From positions 215,875-279,874 of the forward strand of contig NZ_WESC01000004.1 of the NCBI RefSeq assembly GCF_009184905.1: a stretch of 64,000 bases of DNA. The letters run 5' to 3'. Position 1 is the stretch's first letter. Each line of letters begins with the position of its first letter. Under the pieces are notes generated by a model that was not told the origin of the DNA, did not search any database, and saw nothing but the letters and a program-made list of their open reading frames with translations. The translations under genes and the position numbers were made by a program. This stretch comes from Parvibaculum sedimenti (GTDB taxonomy: Bacteria; Pseudomonadota; Alphaproteobacteria; Parvibaculales; Parvibaculaceae). Below, piece by piece: positions 62,445 to 64,000 of the stretch.

Positions 62445-63413
62445 TCAAGACCGCTTGGGCGGGAGAAGGCCGAAACGCCAGCGACGGCATTTCCTCAAAA
62501 GCGGCGTCGGCTCTATCGCAACCCTCCCCCCACCATTTGTATCGATTGCTTCCAATGCCCGCGCCAGACGCTCACGCGCAATGGTTTGCGTCCGCAAGCG
62601 GAGAGGCTTCGGGTCCGGCACATAACGCCCGATATTGGGGTTGGTGTTGATTTCATAAATGATCGTTCGCCCACGAACCATTGCGTGATCGGCGCGGCCG
62701 AAATCGATCCCGGCGACATCGAAAGCCCTGCGCATATCCACCTCGAAACGGTTGGTCGCCACGGCATCATGCTCGTCGGCGACAACCTCATCGGAGAGTT
62801 TGTCCCAGTCGCCATATTTCACCAGCCACTTGTTATCCACCGAAATGTGATCGACCGAGATAGCCTGCCCGACGCGGAAGGTCCCCCATTTGTGCCAGAG
62901 ACCCTGCGCATAGGGCTCGGCGCATTGCTCCACCACAATCACCCCGCGCAAGGGCGTACCGCCATCGCGCAACGCCTCAAGCGCCCTGTCGAGCTCTTGC
63001 TGGGTATCGATCAGTTCGGTGAGCGGCGATGCGTGATCGGATTCGAAGCGCAGGAAGACCGGAAATCTTTCCGGGCGCGGTCGTTCCTCGGCCCGGTAGA
63101 CATCGAAGGGGTTGATGCCCTCCCCGTGAAGGGCGCGCAGCAACTCCACGCGGCACTTCGCGCGCGCCGGATCGTTCAGGCAACACAATCCGGCATCCGA
63201 AAGGGCGCGAAAGAGATCCGCCGCTACCCGCAGCTCCCAGGGCGAAAGACGTTCGAAGTCGGTGAAGATATAGGTCGCACGCGGCACGCGGCGCGCCCGC
63301 GACAGCTGCTCATAATTCACGACCCGGACATCTGGCGTCGGAAAACCGAACTTCCCGTCGCGCATGCTCGCGACGGTATATTCGTGGCCCCGGCTCGTAA
63401 CGAAGACAATCAT
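62445..63413 (-). CDS. ATP-grasp-like protein C
   Basis: A 322-residue protein. The N-terminal part (MIVFVTSRGHEYTVASM, FTDFERLSPWELRVAADLFRAL) resembles a pre-ATP-grasp domain. The C-terminal half has FPVFLRFESDHASP, GVIVVEQCAEPYAQG, and the metal-binding VAGIDFGRADHAMV then TIIYEINTNPNIG (about 240-272), the E-x-N-x-N-P pattern of RimK/ATP-grasp enzymes. It is the third ATP-grasp-like gene in 4.1 kb and has no close similarity to A or B. The substrate is unknown. A partial tRNA lies 52 bases beyond its start. Confidence 0.75.
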   Translation of the reverse strand: MIVFVTSRGHEYTVASMRDGKFGFPTPDVRVVNYEQLSRARRVPRATYIFTDFERLSPWELRVAADLFRALSDAGLCCLNDPARAKCRVELLRALHGEGINPFDVYRAEERPRPERFPVFLRFESDHASPLTELIDTQQELDRALEALRDGGTPLRGVIVVEQCAEPYAQGLWHKWGTFRVGQAISVDHISVDNKWLVKYGDWDKLSDEVVADEHDAVATNRFEVDMRRAFDVAGIDFGRADHAMVRGRTIIYEINTNPNIGRYVPDPKPLRLRTQTIARERLARALEAIDTNGGGRVAIEPTPLLRKCRRWRFGLLPPKRS

Positions 63414-63464
63414 GAAGCGCCCTCAGGGAAGGAGGCTTCAGGATACAGGGATTTCCGGGAAGAA

Positions 63465-63512
63465 TGGTGCGCCGAGAAGGATTCGAACCTCCGACCCTCA
63501 GATTCGTAGTCT
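63465..63512 (-). tRNA. 3' fragment of tRNA-Arg(ACG), probable attachment site
   Basis: Read leftward: the anticodon loop CTACGAA (anticodon ACG), the TCTGA stem arm, GGGTC variable region, GGAGG-TTCGAAT-CCTTC T-arm, TCGGCGC acceptor strand, discriminator A and CCA. The 5' half (expected GCGCCGA and D-arm) is absent to the right, and the 5' anticodon-stem strand is imperfect. This is the typical target fragment left by a tyrosine-recombinase integration into a tRNA gene; the intact tRNA-Arg should lie at the far right end of the element. Confidence 0.8.
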
Positions 63513-63630
63513 TAAAATAGCCTTGTAATTCAACGGGTTAGATCGTCATTGATCGAGATTTTGATTGCCAAAACCGCACCCTGACCCTTACCGATAGGGG
63601 ATAGATCGAGGCGCTTCGTGAGACCAAGAC

Positions 63631-63649
63631 GGTACCCATGTGGTACCCA
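63631..63649. repeat. Direct repeat GGTACCCA-N3-GGTACCCA
   Basis: Two perfect 8-bp copies start 11 bases apart, 120 bases inside the element from the tRNA fragment. Position and size fit arm-type integrase sites, but this is inference. The remaining DNA from 63513 to 63729 shows no gene. Confidence 0.5.
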
Positions 63650-63729
63650 CTCCAACCTTTGGGAACGAAATTAGCCAAATCACCGCTTCTTGCCGGGGGC
63701 GCTTCGGCCCCGCGCATACGGGACGAAGA

Positions 63730-63912
63730 CTATATCGTGACCTTCGCGCTGGGCTTCTTCGCCTTCCCTTCAACAGGCCCGGATTGCCGTGGCATTTGGA
63801 GCAAATCCAAATGCGAGACCCCAAGGGCTGTTGCCAACTCATAGACAGTCACGATTGTGGGATTTCGACGGCCCTTCTCCAGACCGCTTATGTACTGCTG
63901 ATGACGTGCCAC
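63730..63912 (-). pseudogene. Truncated XRE-type HTH regulator
   Basis: 60 residues from GTG 63912: HQQYISGLEKGRRNPTI and YELATALGVSHLDLLQ are the second half of an XRE helix-turn-helix. The usual first helices (S-Q-E/T-x-L-A) are missing; upstream the open frame continues into sequence next to an IS3-type transposase start, so the 5' end was probably lost to insertion. A C-terminal tail follows (GPVEGKAKKPSAKV). Confidence 0.65.
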
Positions 63913-63967
63913 TGAGATTTTCGTCCAGAAGGATTTAGAGTCCGGCCCTATGGAAGGGAGACGGACG

Positions 63968-64000
63968 ATGAAGAGGCAGCGTTTTACGGAAGAGCAGATC
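63968..64000 (+). mobile_element. Start of an IS3-type transposase OrfA (partial)
   Basis: The frame MKRQRFTEEQI begins at ATG 63968 after GGGAGACGGACG and runs off the right edge. This N-terminus is typical of OrfA (HTH) of IS3-family insertion sequences. The left IS end must lie within about 63920-63950, but the terminal repeat cannot be verified without its partner. Confidence 0.7.

Noticed and set aside
59315..63464. ATP-grasp locus as cargo of the integrated element
   Set aside because: The tRNA fragment has its acceptor end on the left, so the element must extend to the right of it; the locus is on the chromosomal flank.
63465..63560. Intact tRNA-Arg gene
   Set aside because: No 5' acceptor strand or D-arm is present to the right of the anticodon loop; only the 3' half is tRNA-like.
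1..64000. CRISPR array
   Set aside because: No regularly spaced repeats of 24-40 bases and no cas genes were seen.

Overview
The window looks like the chromosome of a free-living, high-GC alphaproteobacterium, probably Rhizobiales and Parvibaculum-like. The evidence is a GcrA cell-cycle regulator, a SAM-II riboswitch in front of metZ, a FixLJ/FixK oxygen-response set beside ccoNOQP-GHIS, a TamA/TamB pair, an alkyl sulfatase and a PHA synthase. Genus assignment is inference; no 16S gene is present.

Layout. 0-9 kb is mostly housekeeping: a partial gene, metZ behind a SAM-II riboswitch and terminator, apaG, an ArgE-type deacetylase, the leftward operon argD-argF-hslO-lipoprotein, a lone ABC-2 permease, and gcrA. 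9-12.3 kb is the leftward phosphate regulon phoR / phoU-phoB with a Pho-box-like element before phoU. 12.5-22 kb holds an SDR, an alpha/beta hydrolase, a tetR-DUF1330 pair and the tamA-tamB operon. 22-28 kb holds a 2Fe-2S ferredoxin followed by a ferritin-like diiron protein, a PAS-only protein, and an alkyl sulfatase-MDR operon. 28-32 kb holds a PHA synthase and exbB-exbD-exbD.

32-59 kb is dominated by oxygen and redox control. It contains the full cbb3 oxidase operon (ccoN,O,Q,P,G,H,I,S, including two small genes ccoQ and ccoS), then fixL-fixJ and a stand-alone receiver. FixL carries two FixL-type PAS domains, both with the haem-ligand pattern. Further right are an ADH, a UspA, a DrrAB-type exporter, a head-to-head pair of L,D-transpeptidases whose start codons overlap, and a fixK-hlyD-RbbA-like-permease operon. 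The block ends with a PAS histidine kinase, a soluble globin-coupled chemotaxis-type sensor and an FNR-type regulator with an N-terminal Cys cluster. FixJ-like and FNR/FixK-like DNA sites lie in front of several of these genes.

59-63.4 kb is the least understood part: two coupled ATP-grasp genes, a convergent DUF6065-type gene, a third ATP-grasp-like gene, and between the last two a 28-codon frame with a good ribosome-binding site and a Pro6 tract. This is the best candidate for an undescribed (peptide- or metabolite-modifying) system. At 63.46 kb a 3' fragment of tRNA-Arg(ACG) marks the end of an integrated element that continues to the right, with a truncated HTH gene and the start of an IS3-type transposase at the window edge.
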